In this document: positions 17,946 through 25,694 of the stretch, piece after piece
Layout of the letters: each line of letters starts with the position of its first letter
Numbering within the stretch: the stretch's first letter is position 1
DNA from: Engelhardtia mirabilis
GTDB taxonomy: Bacteria > Planctomycetota > UBA1135 > GCA-002686595
Assembly: GCA_007751255.1 (NCBI GenBank)
Contig: CP036296.1
Location: forward strand, 496,001-560,000
Direction: 5' to 3'
Length of the DNA stretch: 64,000 bases
Made by a program: the position numbers and the translations under genes
The notes under the pieces: generated by a model
Told to the model about the DNA's origin: nothing
Seen by the model: only the letters and a program-made list of their open reading frames with translations
The model's database searches: none

Positions 17946-18554
17946 TCAATGCTCCTCGCGGGGCAGGTCGGAGGATCCCCGCAGCTCCGCCAGCGCCAGG
18001 TCGGCGGCGGCCTCCAGGTCCGGCCAGATCCCGTGACCGGGCGCTCGGGGACTCGCTTGGACCTTCAGCCACGTGGTATCGGTCGCTTCATCCCGGGCGT
18101 CGATCACCAGCCGCAGCTGCACCGGCTCGAGGGTCACGAAGGCGTCGATCAGGTCGATCGTGCCTTCGAAGCGGCCGTCACCGACGGATCGCATCCGGAC
18201 CTGCGCGGGGTCGTCGCCAACATCGGCGTCCTTGCCCTGCGCGACAGCGAAGATCAAACCGTCGTAGTAGAGCTCGAAGATCGCGGTCAACCGCGCAGCG
18301 TCCAAGCCTGACTCTTCCAACCGCAGGGCGAAGGCATAGGACCAATATTGCTCCGATGCAGCGTCGAACATACCCGGCGCGAAGAGCAACTGCTCGTCGC
18401 CGGCCGGCATGTCCGGTGCAAACCCTGGCGGGAGCGGGATCACCTCCCGCGCCCAAGAGTCGAGATCGGCGGGCTGGCGCGTCGTATCGAGAGCCGGCGT
18501 CGAACCGCAGGCGCTGAGCAGCAGCAGAATCGATGTGGGGAGGAACCTGGCCAT
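17946..18554 (-). CDS. lipoprotein of unknown function
   Basis: 202 residues with a clear lipobox (LLLLSAC, lipidated Cys16). The mature part is acidic and shows no family I recognise. It contains Trp/Tyr-rich segments (QYWSYAFALRLEES, FELYYDGLIFAVAQG) and beta-strand-rich stretches that could form a small lipocalin-like or NTF2-like fold; this is a guess. It directly precedes the exported Gfo/Idh enzyme with zero intergenic bases, suggesting a shared role at the cell surface. Confidence 0.75.
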   Translation of the reverse strand: MARFLPTSILLLLSACGSTPALDTTRQPADLDSWAREVIPLPPGFAPDMPAGDEQLLFAPGMFDAASEQYWSYAFALRLEESGLDAARLTAIFELYYDGLIFAVAQGKDADVGDDPAQVRMRSVGDGRFEGTIDLIDAFVTLEPVQLRLVIDARDEATDTTWLKVQASPRAPGHGIWPDLEAAADLALAELRGSSDLPREEH

Positions 18555-18637
18555 GGTCGTTCGAGTCCTGTTCTCGCGTGCAGATCGGCGACGGGGGGAG
18601 GGCTATCCTAGTGGCCCTCCTTCACGGGGACCTACCG

Positions 18638-19930
18638 ATGAAAGCCCTCCCGCTCCCACTCTCGACCGCCGCCTCCCTCGCAATCGGAGCCGTCGGTTTC
18701 GGGGCCATCGGATCGGGGGCGCAAGCGCGTGCCCAGGAACCCGTCGTGTTCGGCCACGATCCGCTCGCCGAGGGCTCGATCATCCTGACGGCCTTGACCG
18801 GCTGGCAGGGTTCGGACTCCGGCACGGACCTGGACCTGATCTCCGGACGCGTCGGCCTCGGCTACGCCTTCCGCGACCGCTTCGAGGTCGTGGGCGAGCT
18901 GGACGTCGGCTACTACGACCAGACCCTGGGCAGCGGTTCGCGCACGTCGATCGGACTGGGCCTCTCCGGCCTGGTGCGTTGGCACGTGCTTCGCGGCCGC
19001 GGCTGGAGCGCCTTCCTGGAGGGCGGCCTGGGCTTCGTGGCGTCCGAGGAGGCCGTGCCCTCCGGTGGGTCGCGCCTCAACGGAACCCGCCAAGCCGGAG
19101 TCGGAGTGGCCTTCGATGTGGGCGAGCGTTGGCGCTTGACCGTCGGCGTGCGCCAGGAGCACCTCTCGAACGGCGGCGGCCTCGGTCCGAACAACCCGAC
19201 CTGGGACGGCTTCGGAGGCTACCTGGGCCTGGCCCTCGACCTGACGCCCGAGTACGCGCCGCCGGGGCCCCAGCGCGAGTACGGCTTGACGCCGCCCTGG
19301 GTCCGATCGACCCGCATCGAGGGACGCCTGGGTGAGGTCGGCGACGAGACCGCCGGCGGCGCCGCCGTGACCTTCGACAGCCGCTTGGTCGCCAACCTGC
19401 ACGGTCAAGTGCGCGCAGGGATCGACATCGTCGACAGCGACGAGCTGCTCGAAGCCGGCGTGGCCCTCTACCTGCGGGGCGAGCGTGGGCTCTTCGGCCT
19501 AGCGCTCGACCACCAGGACCTGAACGCCTTCGAGGACGACGAGCTGACGGCCTTCACCGAGTTCTACGCCAACGACCTGGTCACGGTTACCGGAGCCCTC
19601 GGCAGCGAGTGGCGCAGCGACTCCGCCAATCGCGTGGTCGGCGGCGTGGCCCTGCGCTTCTACCTGCTCGAGGGCCTGATGCTCGAGGGCGGCATCGCGG
19701 CGCGCGATCCCCTCGAAGACCTGGGCGCCGACTCGATCGAGGTGCCCCTGGGGATCGAGTACTCGCCCCGACCCCTGCGCGAGTTGGGCCTGTCGCTCTT
19801 CGCCGAGGACGGACTGAACGACAACGCACGGGTGGTGGGCCTGCGTTGGACCCTGGGCGGTCCCTGGGGCGAGAGCGGCTCCCTGCGCGACCGCGACCGC
19901 TCGGCGGGGCCGCGCCGCACGCACTTCTAG
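18638..19930 (+). CDS. outer-membrane protein with N-terminal PagL-like (lipid A 3-O-deacylase) domain
   Basis: 430-residue protein with a signal peptide (about 1-32). Residues 40-205 show alternating beta strands and the PagL/acyloxyacyl hydrolase signature RQEHLSNGGGLGPNNPTWDGFGGYLGLAL, where His175 and Ser177 match the catalytic His-Ser pair (x-H-x-S-N-x-G). After a Pro-rich linker, residues 215-420 form a second set of amphipathic strands, probably a second barrel or barrel half, which PagL (about 150-190 residues) lacks. Lipid A deacylation is the family reaction; it implies an LPS-containing outer membrane and is inferred here. ATG at 18638 starts the leader and follows a GGGGA-like site. 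The stop codon abuts MITE copy B. Confidence 0.78.
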   Translation: MKALPLPLSTAASLAIGAVGFGAIGSGAQARAQEPVVFGHDPLAEGSIILTALTGWQGSDSGTDLDLISGRVGLGYAFRDRFEVVGELDVGYYDQTLGSGSRTSIGLGLSGLVRWHVLRGRGWSAFLEGGLGFVASEEAVPSGGSRLNGTRQAGVGVAFDVGERWRLTVGVRQEHLSNGGGLGPNNPTWDGFGGYLGLALDLTPEYAPPGPQREYGLTPPWVRSTRIEGRLGEVGDETAGGAAVTFDSRLVANLHGQVRAGIDIVDSDELLEAGVALYLRGERGLFGLALDHQDLNAFEDDELTAFTEFYANDLVTVTGALGSEWRSDSANRVVGGVALRFYLLEGLMLEGGIAARDPLEDLGADSIEVPLGIEYSPRPLRELGLSLFAEDGLNDNARVVGLRWTLGGPWGESGSLRDRDRSAGPRRTHF

Positions 19931-20089
19931 TGTCCTGGATCAGAAATTCGGCGTCACTTCCCGGGCTCCGATCGCCGCTGGCGTCACCAGCGCCTCCTCC
20001 GAGTATCGCAGCGGATACGCGTCGTCGGCGCGCCTAGCCAGCATCGATCGGACCTCCGGGAAGTGACGCCGAATTTCTGATCCAGGACA
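19931..20089 (+). mobile_element. MITE-like element, copy B
   Basis: 159 bp with perfect 34-bp terminal inverted repeats (TGTCCTGGATCAGAAATTCG...), inverted relative to copy A. Its context is GTGTCC...GGACAC flanked by TA on both sides, consistent with a TA target-site duplication of the kind made by IS630/Tc1-mariner transposases. The first base of the repeat context forms part of the TAG stop of the PagL-like gene. It sits between converging genes, where its hairpin could end transcription from both sides. No coding capacity. Confidence 0.88.
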
Positions 20090-20137
20090 CTAGCCCGGTT
20101 CGGTCACGAGAATCCGCGCACGGCGGCGCTCGCGCGT

Positions 20138-20193
20138 CAGCCCAGCCCGATCAGCCCAGCCCGATCAGCGCGGCCCAATCAGCGCGGACCGAG
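20138..20193. repeat. 14-bp tandem repeat, four units
   Basis: Four consecutive 14-bp units: CAGCCCAGCCCGAT twice, then CAGCGCGGCCCAAT and CAGCGCGGACCGAG. The last unit forms the 3' end and stop codon of the minus-strand lipoprotein gene that ends at 20179, so repeat growth has run into the gene end. No spacers, hence not CRISPR. Confidence 0.8.
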
Positions 20194-20652
20194 CAGCCCC
20201 AACACGTCGACCTCGCCGCGCGCCTTGGCTTCGGTCACTACCGTCAACCGGCGCTGCGCCAGGGGCGCGTCGCTGGACGAGCCGCTATAGGGGCGCTCGC
20301 CAAAGCGCACGAAGATCGGGCCGTCGCCGGAGAGCACCAGGATCGGCTCGAACGGCTCCGAACGCCCGTTGGCCGAGGTCGACAGGACGTGCTCGCCCGG
20401 CTCCACCTGGACCGCCACGAAGTCGCCCTCGCACATGCGCGCGACGCGTTCGCCGTCGAGCTTCACGACGGTGCTGGTCGAGCGCGAGTCGAAGCTCTCG
20501 TGGTCGGGGTAGTAGACGACGATCAGCGGGCCCTGCTTGTGGCCCACGTATTCCCAGACCGACATCTCCTCGCCCGCGGCGCAGCAACCCGGGAGAGACA
20601 GGGCGAGGGCGAGCCCGAGGGGGGCGAGGCAATCGATGCTCGGGGTATGCAT
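20179..20652 (-). CDS. DUF2846-like lipoprotein
   Basis: 157 residues with lipobox SLPGC (lipidated Cys23). The mature part contains VVKLDGERVARMCEGDFVAVQVEPGEHVLS, matching the DUF2846 pattern of a short ligand-like name-of-variable strand, a Gly-Asp-Phe turn and a V-x-PGxH strand. These are small beta-rich envelope proteins without a known activity. The Cys-Cys pair after the lipobox is unusual. The gene converges on MITE copy B, and its 3' end lies in a tandem repeat. Confidence 0.72.
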   Translation of the reverse strand: MHTPSIDCLAPLGLALALSLPGCCAAGEEMSVWEYVGHKQGPLIVVYYPDHESFDSRSTSTVVKLDGERVARMCEGDFVAVQVEPGEHVLSTSANGRSEPFEPILVLSGDGPIFVRFGERPYSGSSSDAPLAQRRLTVVTEAKARGEVDVLGLLGPR

Positions 20653-20709
20653 GGGGCCCCAAGGTTAGCGACTGGTGCGCGCCGGCGCCCCTGCCCGTAG
20701 GCTGGGCCC

Positions 20710-21315
20710 ATGCAGCGCCGCACGGTGGGAATCCTGGTCTTCGAGGGCGTCGAGGTGCTCGACTTCGCCGGCCCCTACGAGGTCTTCTCGCGCACCCGCC
20801 TCGTGCCGGGCTTGGCCTCGCGCCGCAGCGACGAGTCGGCCCCCTTCCGGCCGCTCTTGATCGGGCCCTCGACGGACGTGGTGGTGGCCACCGGGGGCCT
20901 CAAGGTGGTCCCCGACCATGGCCTCGACGAGGCGCCCCACCTGGACCTCTTGCTGGTGCCCGGCGGCTTCGGCAGCCGCGCCCTCTTGGAGGACTCCCGC
21001 ACCCTGACCTGGATCCTCGAGCGCTCCGCCGTCGCCGAACTGACCACGTCGGTCTGTAGCGGCGCGCTGGTGCTGGCGAAGCTGGGCCTGCTCAGCGGCC
21101 GACGCGCCACGACCCACCACGGGTCCTTCGACACCCTGGCGCAGATCGATCCCTCCATCGTCGTGCGCCGGGACGAGCGCGTGGTCGAGGACGGGATCAT
21201 CACCTCCGCCGGCGTCGCGGCCGGGATCGACATGTCCTTCCGCGTGGTCGAACTGCTGTGTGGCGTCGAGGTGGCCGACGAGACGGCGGCGTACATCGAG
21301 TACCCGCGCCCCTGA
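20710..21315 (+). CDS. DJ-1/PfpI family protein (class I glutamine amidotransferase-like)
   Basis: 201-residue cytoplasmic protein. The N-terminus VGILVFEGVEVLDFAGPYEVF is the typical DJ-1/PfpI strand and helix; LLVPGGFG precedes the nucleophile elbow TTSVCSGAL with Cys116, and HHGSFDTLA and ITSAGVAAGIDM follow. This arrangement is closest to the isonitrile hydratase/InhA or stand-alone regulator-domain group rather than a peptidase. The HTH domain found in GlxA-type regulators is absent. Exact chemistry not assigned. Confidence 0.9.
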   Translation: MQRRTVGILVFEGVEVLDFAGPYEVFSRTRLVPGLASRRSDESAPFRPLLIGPSTDVVVATGGLKVVPDHGLDEAPHLDLLLVPGGFGSRALLEDSRTLTWILERSAVAELTTSVCSGALVLAKLGLLSGRRATTHHGSFDTLAQIDPSIVVRRDERVVEDGIITSAGVAAGIDMSFRVVELLCGVEVADETAAYIEYPRP

Positions 21316-21350
21316 TCTCGGCGGCCGGCTGTTCCTGGCCACGCGCGGTA

Positions 21351-21435
21351 CTCCGCCGAACAGGGCACTCCGCCGAACAGGGCACTCCGCCGAACACGAC
21401 CCTCCGCCGAACACGACCCTCCGCCGAACACGATC
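21351..21435. repeat. 17-bp tandem repeat, five units
   Basis: Five head-to-tail 17-bp units with the core CTCCGCCGAACA: two end GGGCA, two end CGACC, and the last ends CGATC. Units follow each other without spacers. On the minus strand the unit continues the GTGTTCGGCGGA end of the decayed frame, so the array seems to have grown from the 3' end of that former gene. Confidence 0.9.
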
Positions 21436-21719
21436 TGCAGCCCGGCCGTCAGGGCGCACCCCTGGGGCGCGGCCGGGTCGATCGCCGCACCCTGGACGTC
21501 GTTCGCGGCACCGACCAGGGCCGGGGAGTTCGGCACCGGCCGGCTGACCTGACCCATCCGCCGGCCAGCGAGTGAGCCACCGACGAGGGCGAGCCCGACC
21601 CGTTGCAAGAGCGGCGGCGCCACGTAGCCCGTGCCCCCCAACAGCGGGTAGTTGGCGGCATTGGCCCCGACCGCGTCGAAGGCCGAGCCGCTGGGCGCCG
21701 GCGACCGGTCCGAGGCTGG
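21436..21719 (-). pseudogene. remnant of the C-terminal module of a secreted protein
   Basis: A minus-strand frame downstream of a TGA encodes about 95 residues ending SRPVPNSPALVG, then VQGAAIDPAAPQ, then GLQIVFGG. The pattern (P-x-x-x-ALxG, then QxAxxD, then N/A-G-L-x-I/L-x-x-G) matches the last module of the secreted beta-helix protein at 12332-13582 and similar planctomycete exported proteins. There is no start or upstream domain. Its natural stop appears replaced by the 17-bp repeats, after which the frame runs antisense into the DJ-1 gene. It is best read as a decayed gene end. Confidence 0.4.
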
Positions 21720-21931
21720 TCAAGGGCATGAGACAACAGCACAGGCGCGTCGACTGCACGGGATCTCGATCGTCGATGGGGACTCGTCGCGCCGGGTGGA
21801 GCACCTGCACGGTCCATCAGCGAAGTGCCGCTGGTGTCGCGCCGAGATCCCGGGTTCCCGCGGCGCCGGGCCGGGACGGCCCCCCGGCGGATGCCCGCCG
21901 TTTGAGGTCGCCCCGGGCGTGAGACGTCGCT

Positions 21932-22921
21932 ATGGTCCGCTCCCGAAGCGAGCTACGCGCCTTGGACAAACTGCTCCAGAACATCCTGACCCCGCCGGTC
22001 CTGTTCTTCCTGCTCGGGATCATCGCGACCCTGGTGCGGTCGGACCTCGAGATCCCGCGGCCCATCACCCGCGCCCTGTCGCTGTACCTGCTCTTCTCGA
22101 TCGGGATGCACGGTGGGGCGGAGCTGAGCGCGAGTGGCATGGGGGTCGAGACCCTGACCCTCTTGGGCGCGGCGGTCCTCTTGGCCTCGGTCGTGCCGCT
22201 GCTGGTCTTCCCGATCGTGCGCAAGCGCCTCAACCGCGTGGACGCGGCGGGTTTGGCGGCGACCTACGGCTCGATCAGTGCCGTCACCTTCGTGACCGCC
22301 GTGGGCTTCCTGAACGAGCACGGCACGCCCTTCAGCGGCGCGATCGTCGCCGCCATGGCCCTGATGGAGTCGCCGGCCATCGTGATCGGGGTCGTCATGG
22401 GCCAGTCGCGCGCGGGCGACGGGACGGACGCGCCCTGGCGCGACCTTTTGCGCGACGCCTTCCTGAACGGCACCGTGATCCTGCTCTTGGGGAGCTTGGT
22501 GATCGGATTCCTGGGCGGCGACCAGGGCTGGGAGCGGGTCAAGCCCTTCGCCTACGAGCCCTTCTACGGGGTCCTGTGCCTGTTCCTGTTGGACATGGGC
22601 CTGGCTGCCGGCCGACGTCTGAGCGGCCTGCGCGAGTCGGGCGCCTTCCTGATCCTGTTCGGCCTCTTGGCGCCGCCGATCCAGGCCTGCCTGGCCATCG
22701 CCCTGGGCCTGGTCCTGGGCTTCCAGCCGGGTGACATCCTGCTGCTGGCGGTACTGGGCGGCAGCGCCAGCTACATCGCCGTCCCCGCGGCCCTGCGAAT
22801 CGCCCTGCCGGCGGCGAACCCGGGCATCTACGTGCCCCTCGCGCTAGCGGTCACCTTCCCCTTCAACATCACCGTCGGCATTCCCCTGTACGACTTGATC
22901 ATCCGGACCTTCACGAGCTGA
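21932..22921 (+). CDS. sbtA: SbtA-type sodium-dependent bicarbonate transporter
   Basis: Inner-membrane transporter of 329 residues with about ten hydrophobic segments and the SbtA (DUF897) layout: LTPPVLFFLLGIIATL at the start, LLFSIGMHGGAEL, AATYGSISAVTFVTAVGFL, AAMALMESPAIVIG and GGSASYIAVPAALRIALP near the end. SbtA imports HCO3- with Na+ in cyanobacteria; here carbon supply to carboxylases or pH balance is a plausible role. The next gene (PII-like, SbtB position) overlaps its stop by one base (TGATG), the arrangement found in known sbtAB pairs. Start at 21932; the first 10 residues are hydrophilic. Confidence 0.88.
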   Translation: MVRSRSELRALDKLLQNILTPPVLFFLLGIIATLVRSDLEIPRPITRALSLYLLFSIGMHGGAELSASGMGVETLTLLGAAVLLASVVPLLVFPIVRKRLNRVDAAGLAATYGSISAVTFVTAVGFLNEHGTPFSGAIVAAMALMESPAIVIGVVMGQSRAGDGTDAPWRDLLRDAFLNGTVILLLGSLVIGFLGGDQGWERVKPFAYEPFYGVLCLFLLDMGLAAGRRLSGLRESGAFLILFGLLAPPIQACLAIALGLVLGFQPGDILLLAVLGGSASYIAVPAALRIALPAANPGIYVPLALAVTFPFNITVGIPLYDLIIRTFTS

Positions 22922-23214
22922 TGCAGTCAGTCAAACGGCTAGAGATCGTGATCGGTGCGCTGCAGTTGAAGCGCGTGGTCCAGGCGTTGCAGGCGGCGGG
23001 CGCCAAGGGCTACACCGTGATACCCGGGGCCAGCGGCGCGGGCGATCGCGGCATTCGCTGGGGCGACGATCCGGGGGGCAGCTCCGACAACCTGCTGTTG
23101 ATCTGCGTGGTGGAGATCGCGGACGAGGAGCGCATCGTCGGGGCGGTGCGCCCCATGCTCGAGCGCTTCGGCGGGATCTGCCTGGTGACCGACGCCAAGT
23201 GGATCCACCACTGA
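22921..23214 (+). CDS. sbtB: PII-like regulator of the bicarbonate transporter (SbtB-like)
   Basis: 97-residue PII superfamily protein. The ferredoxin-like start KRLEIVIGALQLKRVVQALQAAGAKGYTVIP is followed by a Gly-rich T-loop region (ASGAGDRGIRWGDDPGGSSDN), then LLLICVVEIADEERIVGAVRPMLERFGGICLVTDAKWIHH. SbtB proteins are known to bind adenine nucleotides and inhibit or tune SbtA; that role follows from the position directly after sbtA. The canonical GlnB T-loop Tyr motif is absent. A C-terminal C-x-x-G-x-x-x-C redox loop, present in some SbtB, is not seen. Confidence 0.85.
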   Translation: MQSVKRLEIVIGALQLKRVVQALQAAGAKGYTVIPGASGAGDRGIRWGDDPGGSSDNLLLICVVEIADEERIVGAVRPMLERFGGICLVTDAKWIHH

Positions 23215-23229
23215 GCGCCGCGTCCGCCG

Positions 23230-23610
23230 TCAGTTGCCGATCGTGACCCGTGCGCCGCGCTGCTCGCGCAGCCACTTCGCGGCACGCTCGGTCTGCGCGC
23301 CCTGCAAGATCACGTCCGTGCCCTCCACGCTGGCGCCGCAGCCCAGGGCCCGCTTCAGCTCGCGGGCGAGCAGCGCGAGGGCCTCTGGGTCGCCCACGAG
23401 ACCGCTCACGCGGGTGACCGTCTTGCCCGCCCGCCCGCGCTTCTCGCGCTGCACCACGAGCTTCCCGCCGCCGGCCGCGGCCGGCGCTTCGTCGCCCGTC
23501 GGTTGCGGCGCCGTTTCAGGGATCGGCGCCGCACCCTGCGGCCGCAGGGCGGCGAAGGGATTGTGGACCAGGCCGTCCGGCGCGTCGTCCTGGGGTCGCT
23601 TGGGCTTCAT
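23230..23610 (-). CDS. SUI1/eIF1-like translation factor (YciH family)
   Basis: 126 residues: a Pro/Ala-rich N-terminal tail (about 1-50) and a SUI1 domain (about 52-126) with VQREKRGRAGKTVTRVSGL, LARELKRALGCGASVEGTDVILQG and AAKWLREQRGARVTIGN, the usual eIF1/YciH core. YciH-type proteins affect start-codon fidelity or translation under stress in E. coli. ATG at 23610 was chosen: it overlaps the stop of the upstream channel gene as ATGA, and the upstream extension is not conserved-looking. Co-transcribed with the CASTOR-like gene. Confidence 0.9.
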   Translation of the reverse strand: MKPKRPQDDAPDGLVHNPFAALRPQGAAPIPETAPQPTGDEAPAAAGGGKLVVQREKRGRAGKTVTRVSGLVGDPEALALLARELKRALGCGASVEGTDVILQGAQTERAAKWLREQRGARVTIGN

Positions 23611-25550
23611 CGCGTGGCCTGGTCGGTCGAGAGCAGGATCAACTGGTCCTCGGCCGCAAGCTCCCATGTGCGGCTGCGGTCCGGGTTGAGCTGGGGCGCG
23701 CCGTCGCCGATGAGCAGGCCCAGGGCGGTCATGCCCGCTTCTCGCGCGCGCCGTTGGACCAAGGCGAAGTCCACGCGCTCGCCGACCAAGCCGAACTCGG
23801 CGGCGGACTGCAGGTTGATCTCGGTCCCACCGGCGCAGAGCAGGGCGTCGTAGGCGCAGTGCAGCTCCGGTCGCAGGGCAACGTGGGCGATCAGATAGCT
23901 GAGCACTTGGGGAGTGACCAAGTACTCGTCGTGTTGGCGGTGGAACAGGTGCACGTTGTCCGGATCCAACAGCTCCACCAGCACCTCGGGCGGATCCTCC
24001 ATGTGGTCCAGGTGCGAGCGCAGGAGCACGTAGCCGAGGATGGTGCGCGCGTCCGCGTCTTCGGACGAGTCCATCCAGTCGCTGGCGATCATCGTGATGT
24101 TGTCGAAGCTGTCGAGGTCGACCTCGAGCAGGTCACTCTCCAGGGCGTAGTCGCCGTCGAGCTGCACGATGCGGACCCGCTCCGAGTCGAACGCCACGCG
24201 CGCGAGCCAGCGCTCGCGCTCCTCGACGGGGACCCGTGACATGACGGTGACCTCGAAGTCGCGGGCACTCGACTGGCCCAGCTCCTCGGCCAAGGCGCCC
24301 AGCTTGTGGCTCCAGCCCAGGACCAGGATGCGGTGGGTCCTGCGCGTGGAACTCGGTCGCGGCGCGTGTGTGCGGACCTCGGTCCTGGGCTGGGTCGACG
24401 CGACAACGCGGGGGGCGCCCGCGTCGTAGCTTGGCGCCAGGAGCAGAAGCAAATCGTCGCGCCGGAGCTCCTCGGTCCCCGGTGGATCCAGGTGCGCGCG
24501 CCGCTCGGCGCCCTCCCCGCGCACCAGGCCCAGCACGACCGCAGTGGGGAAGGACTCGAGCAGGTCGCTCGGCCGCTGACCCGCGAGCTGGGGGAACGAG
24601 CGCAGGTAGATCGAGTTGCCGCGCCGGTGGGCCAAGAGGCCGAACAGCACCTGGGCCAGGGAGCGGTGACGCACGCTCTGTGACAGGAGGCGGCTGATGG
24701 TGCGGTCGCTCGAGATGACCTCGACGTCGCCCTCGAAGGCGTTGCGAGCCAGGTTGGCCTTGAACGGGTCGAAGATCTCGGCCACCACCGATGGCCGGTC
24801 GTCGGCGGGGACATCGCGCAGCAGGCCCGACATGGTCAAGAGGGTCTTGACCACGCGCGTGTCCGAGCCGTCCGAACCGCCCGAATCGAAGTCGGCGCCG
24901 GGGACCAGGATCACCGAGGCCCGCCTCAGGTCCAGTCGCTCCAGGTGGTCGGGTTGCAGGGGCGAGCCCGAGCGCATGAAGATCTGACTGCGATTCCAAT
25001 GCTCGCCGAGGTGATCGCGCAGCTCCTGGCGCAGGACCGCGTCGACCTCCTCGACCTGGATCACGATCCGCAGCCTGCTGGCGTCGGCGCTTTCGAGGAA
25101 GCGCTTCAGCCGACCCTGCGCGTTCAGCAACTGCAGCACGATCTCGGGCGTGCGGTTGCTCCAGCCGAGGACGACCATGTGGTCGCGCATGGAGATCGGG
25201 GTCAGCCCGCTCTCGAGCTGCCGCATGGTGGTCGACAGCCACTGGGTCATGATCGCGATCAGCGAGCCCATGAAGAGCACGTAGCCGAGCACGGTCACGG
25301 TGGTCGAGATCACGCGCAGGGTCAGGCCCTCGTCGTCGCCCAGGTAGCCGGGGTCGGTCAGGCGCAGGAAGGCCCACCAGATGGCGTCGCCGGGTCCCTC
25401 GAACTGTGGGGTGGTCAGCCACGCCACGGTGCCGCCCAGGCCGGCCACCGCGACCACCAGGCAGATCATGACCATCAGTTGGTGCAGGATCCCGCGCTGG
25501 ATCCAGCGCTCGAGCAGGAAGCGACTTCGACGGAGTAGATTGGCGGTCAT
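23607..25550 (-). CDS. CASTOR/POLLUX-like ion channel with RCK/TrkA-N domains
   Basis: 647-residue membrane protein. Hydrophobic helices at about 25-45 and 82-105 flank a pore-like loop (WAFLRLTDPGYLGDDEG). They are followed by two nucleotide-binding RCK-type halves: HMVVLGWSNRTPEIVLQLL (about 128-146) and HRILVLGWSHKLGALAEEL (about 405-423). The segments SVVAEIFDPF and EVLVELLDPDN occupy the same place in the two halves. This is the layout of plant CASTOR/POLLUX and their bacterial relatives, thought to carry K+ or Ca2+ under ligand control. ATG at 25550 begins the conserved region. Its stop overlaps the SUI1 gene start. Confidence 0.88.
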   Translation of the reverse strand: MTANLLRRSRFLLERWIQRGILHQLMVMICLVVAVAGLGGTVAWLTTPQFEGPGDAIWWAFLRLTDPGYLGDDEGLTLRVISTTVTVLGYVLFMGSLIAIMTQWLSTTMRQLESGLTPISMRDHMVVLGWSNRTPEIVLQLLNAQGRLKRFLESADASRLRIVIQVEEVDAVLRQELRDHLGEHWNRSQIFMRSGSPLQPDHLERLDLRRASVILVPGADFDSGGSDGSDTRVVKTLLTMSGLLRDVPADDRPSVVAEIFDPFKANLARNAFEGDVEVISSDRTISRLLSQSVRHRSLAQVLFGLLAHRRGNSIYLRSFPQLAGQRPSDLLESFPTAVVLGLVRGEGAERRAHLDPPGTEELRRDDLLLLLAPSYDAGAPRVVASTQPRTEVRTHAPRPSSTRRTHRILVLGWSHKLGALAEELGQSSARDFEVTVMSRVPVEERERWLARVAFDSERVRIVQLDGDYALESDLLEVDLDSFDNITMIASDWMDSSEDADARTILGYVLLRSHLDHMEDPPEVLVELLDPDNVHLFHRQHDEYLVTPQVLSYLIAHVALRPELHCAYDALLCAGGTEINLQSAAEFGLVGERVDFALVQRRAREAGMTALGLLIGDGAPQLNPDRSRTWELAAEDQLILLSTDQATR

Positions 25551-25694
25551 CTGCGGTCGTCCATACCCGACGGGCGACCGGCAACCAAGCCTGGTGGCGG
25601 GGAAGGTCGCCGCGCCGAACCCCGATCGCCGCCGCCTGAAGTCAGCGCGGGCCCGCCCGTCCAGACCGCTCCTACCGTCGCCCAAGGCCCGACC

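Larger units (their letters stand above)
21316..21931. other. intergenic region with repeats and a decayed gene end
   Basis: 616 bp between two plus-strand genes. It holds five 17-bp tandem repeats (21351-21435) and a minus-strand frame (21436-21719) that looks like the leftover C-terminus of a secreted protein. The last 210 bp before the transporter gene show no clear feature. Confidence 0.6.

Noticed and set aside
12116-20089. Composite transposon bounded by the two inverted elements
   Set aside because: The 7.7 kb between the copies holds ordinary chromosomal genes in several orientations and no transposase; the copies look like independent MITE insertions.
21351-21435. Possible CRISPR array
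   Set aside because: Five 17-bp units follow each other directly without spacers and no cas gene is present.
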